Origin: an uncultured Flavobacteriaceae bacterium | GTDB lineage: Bacteria > Bacteroidota > Bacteroidia > Flavobacteriales > Flavobacteriaceae | Direction of reading: 5' to 3' | DNA: 8,386 nt | Assembly: GCA_913052425.1 (NCBI GenBank) | Contig: CAJXEG010000056.1 | Location: 1 to 8,386, forward strand | Shown here: positions 7,183-8,386 of the stretch, one piece after another | Numbering within the stretch: the first letter of the stretch is position 1 | Layout of the letters: each line of letters opens with the position of its first letter | The notes under the pieces: generated by a model | Told to the model about the DNA's origin: nothing | The model's input: the letters and a program-made list of their open reading frames with translations, nothing else | Database searches by the model: none | Made by a program: the position numbers and the translations under genes

Positions 7183-7260
7183 GTCTGCTTTCATTTGGGA
7201 GTCGTGAAGTAAATCTAACTTTGCCATTGCCTTCCAGAAATATTCAACAGCATGCATCAT
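7174..7260 (-). other. 28-codon reading frame, possible small gene or gene relic
   Basis: From ATG ATG at 7260 the frame encodes 28 residues, with HAVEYFWKAMAKLDLLHD followed by a short tail to a TGA. The composition (aromatic and charged residues in a helical pattern) looks more like protein than chance. The frame is also open upstream for about 12 more codons. A one-base shift at the stop would continue as EMVCEIFRDYKHSI before another TGA, so it may be a broken longer gene. I do not recognise a family, and chance remains a real possibility at this length. Confidence 0.25.
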
Positions 7261-7273
7261 TCCTTTTTGTCTG

Positions 7274-7310
7274 TTAGTCAGCCTGACATAAATTAAAGAT
7301 TAATGACTAA
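7274..7310. repeat. Inverted repeat just downstream of hisIE
   Basis: TTAGTCA at 7274-7280 pairs with TGACTAA at 7304-7310 (7-base arms, 23-base spacer). Nested in it, GTCAG-c-CTGAC at 7277-7287 forms an 11-base near-palindrome that would compete for the same bases. It lies about 11 bases after the hisIE stop on the transcribed strand. No T tract follows, so it is not a classical intrinsic terminator; it may stabilise the 3' end of the mRNA or be incidental. Confidence 0.35.
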
Positions 7311-7321
7311 TTTGGGTAAAG

Positions 7322-7921
7322 CTAGTCCTTTCGCTTTTCTAACACGTCTCCTATGTCTTTTAAGCTTTTGCCCTTGGATTTAAGTAATATCAAGTAGTGA
7401 AAAAACAAATCTGCAGCTTCTTCCAAGAACAAGTCCTCTCGGTCTGCAATGGCCTCTATGACTGTCTCTACAGCCTCCTCACCTACTTTCTGAGCAATCT
7501 TATCCACACCTTTGTCAAACAAACTACTTACATAGCTGTCTTTCTGAGGATGAGACCTCCTTTTCTCGATCACATTTTCCAATTCATCAATGAAAGAAAA
7601 TTCTGAGGTGTTTACCTCTTCCCAACAAGTATCGGTTCCCGTATGACAAGTAGGGCCTGTAGGATCAGCATAGACCAATAAAGCATCAAGGTCACAATCC
7701 ACTTTAAACGAATTAAAGGTTAGAAAATTTCCACTTTCCTCTCCTTTGATCCAAAGGCGTTGCTTACTCCTACTGTAGAAAGTGACTTTACCTGAGGATT
7801 GAGTAATCTTCAAGGCCTCTTCATTCATATAACCCAACATTAATACTTTATGGGTTTGAACATCTTGAATAATGGCGGGTAATAGGCCATTGGGATCTTT
7901 ATTAAAGTCAGCATTTTTCAT
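7322..7921 (-). CDS. hisIE: Bifunctional phosphoribosyl-AMP cyclohydrolase / phosphoribosyl-ATP pyrophosphatase
   Basis: A cytosolic 199-residue fusion catalysing steps 2 and 3 of histidine synthesis: the HisE domain removes pyrophosphate from phosphoribosyl-ATP and the HisI domain opens the ring of phosphoribosyl-AMP. HisI occupies about residues 1-105, with VLMLGYMNEEAL (26-37), VTFYSRSKQRLW (46-57), the Mg-binding DCDLD (75-79; Asp75, Asp77, Asp79) and zinc ligands Cys92 and Cys99 in the PTGPTCHTGTDTCW block, together with Cys76. HisE occupies about 110-199, with KVGEEAVE (145-152) and FLEEAADLFFH (165-175) carrying the acidic metal-binding residues. The length is normal for the fused form. 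The ATG at 7921 follows the hisF stop by 62 bases. All key residues are present, so it should be functional. Confidence 0.97.
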   Translation of the reverse strand: MKNADFNKDPNGLLPAIIQDVQTHKVLMLGYMNEEALKITQSSGKVTFYSRSKQRLWIKGEESGNFLTFNSFKVDCDLDALLVYADPTGPTCHTGTDTCWEEVNTSEFSFIDELENVIEKRRSHPQKDSYVSSLFDKGVDKIAQKVGEEAVETVIEAIADREDLFLEEAADLFFHYLILLKSKGKSLKDIGDVLEKRKD

Positions 7922-7984
7922 GTTTTTATTTATATTTTTTAGGATTATATATAACCTTTGATCATAAAAGTAATCATATCGGTT
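7922..7984. other. hisF-hisIE spacer
   Basis: These 63 AT-rich bases lie between the hisF stop and the hisIE ATG. There is no terminator-like hairpin and no clear Shine-Dalgarno sequence; the bases before the ATG are A-rich (AAAAAATATAAATAAAAAC), a pattern often seen ahead of Bacteroidota starts. Read-through from hisF is the simplest model. Confidence 0.45.
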
Positions 7985-8386
7985 TCATTTGATGATTCTT
8001 GTAGCGATATTTTTATTTTTTAAAGTCTGTTTGAGTACAGGAATGGCTATTTCTCCAAAGTGAAAAACACTGGCTGCCAAAGCAGCATCGGCTTTTCCCA
8101 TTATAAAAGTATCCACAAAATGTGAGGTGTTTCCAGCTCCTCCCGAAGCTATGATAGGAATGTTGACGGTTTGTGTCAACGCTAAAAGAGCTTCATTGGC
8201 AAATCCATTTTTGGTTCCATCATGATCCATAGAGGTAAAGAGGATTTCTCCAGCTCCTCGTATTTCAGCTTCTCTGGCCCATTCATTTAGTTCAATAGGA
8301 GTTGGTACTTTCCCTCCTACCAAATGAACATGCCAACGATCTTCTATCTTTTTGGCATCAATAGCAACAACGACACACTGACGACC
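7985..8386 (-). CDS. hisF: Imidazole glycerol phosphate synthase cyclase subunit, C-terminal part (cut by right edge)
   Basis: The frame is open to the right edge and gives the last 133 residues of HisF, a TIM barrel of about 250 residues. HisF uses ammonia supplied by HisH to convert PRFAR to imidazole glycerol phosphate and AICAR. The fragment opens with [18 protein letters not shown], whose Asp corresponds to catalytic Asp130 of the Thermotoga enzyme. It continues with [19 protein letters not shown] (equivalent to the Asp176 loop), then the two phosphate-binding loops IIASGGAG and [12 protein letters not shown]. About 118 N-terminal residues, including the other catalytic Asp, lie outside the window. 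A TTG codon at 8323 could be mistaken for a start but lies well inside the conserved protein. It is the penultimate gene of the his operon and precedes hisIE. Confidence 0.96.
   Translation of the reverse strand, partial: GRQCVVVAIDAKKIEDRWHVHLVGGKVPTPIELNEWAREAEIRGAGEILFTSMDHDGTKNGFANEALLALTQTVNIPIIASGGAGNTSHFVDTFIMGKADAALAASVFHFGEIAIPVLKQTLKNKNIATRIIK

Larger units (their letters stand above)
7013..7321. other. Intergenic region between hisIE and the mannosidase gene
   Basis: About 310 bases separate the end of the histidine operon from the GH92 start, so a promoter for the mannosidase is expected here. I find no clean TAnnTTTG element on the minus strand. The stretch nearest the start (7013-7080) is AT-rich. 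The half nearest hisIE is less AT-rich and contains a 28-codon minus-strand frame, a 12-base tandem repeat and an inverted repeat, annotated separately. No hairpin with a following T run is seen, so an intrinsic terminator for the his operon cannot be placed. Confidence 0.5.

Noticed and set aside
7985..8323. Short 112-residue hisF starting at TTG 8323
   Set aside because: Conserved HisF sequence including the catalytic VVAID segment continues upstream to the window edge, so the TTG is internal and the gene is simply cut.
1..8386. CRISPR arrays, tRNA/rRNA genes, insertion sequences, defence or toxin-antitoxin systems
   Set aside because: No regularly spaced repeats, tRNA-like cloverleafs, transposase motifs or characteristic defence domains were found on either strand.

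Overview
The window looks like chromosomal DNA from a Bacteroidota bacterium, most likely of the Cytophagales type (for example the Cyclobacteriaceae), although the genus cannot be fixed from sequence alone. The evidence is AT-rich DNA, weak or absent Shine-Dalgarno sequences, a fused hisIE directly after hisF, a GH92 mannosidase lipoprotein, a DUF885 lipoprotein and a small plus-strand protein of a kind I associate with this phylum. Nearly everything is encoded on the minus strand, so the text below follows transcription from right to left.

Right end (8386 to 7322): the 3' part of hisF, cut by the window edge, is followed after 62 bases by an intact bifunctional hisIE. This is the distal end of a histidine biosynthesis operon. 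A gap of about 310 bases follows (7013-7321). It holds a small inverted repeat, a 28-codon reading frame that may be a gene relic, and a 12-base tandem repeat.

Middle (7012 to 3382): a large lipoprotein alpha-mannosidase of family GH92 carries a chitobiase-type beta-sandwich and a C-terminal PA14 domain. Just downstream lies the first ~70 codons of a FucP/GluP-type sugar:H+ symporter. These are joined out of frame to the last three quarters of a gmhA-type phosphoheptose isomerase, which itself carries a one-base frameshift. This is a deletion scar that removed most of a transporter, the start of gmhA and anything between. The surviving layout suggests that the mannosidase once worked with its own monosaccharide importer.

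Left part (3280 to 1): a DUF885 lipoprotein, predicted to be a metallopeptidase and starting at TTG, is followed 9 bases later by a DUF2461 protein; the two are probably cotranscribed. They converge on a plus-strand gene for a 138-residue conserved protein of unknown function. The first ~400 bases are an AT-rich intergenic region. At its far left is the start of another minus-strand gene, with only 14 codons visible.

I see no CRISPR array, tRNA, rRNA, insertion sequence or recognisable defence system. The most notable item is the degraded transporter/gmhA fusion next to an intact mannosidase. I do not see convincing evidence of a new biological system here.
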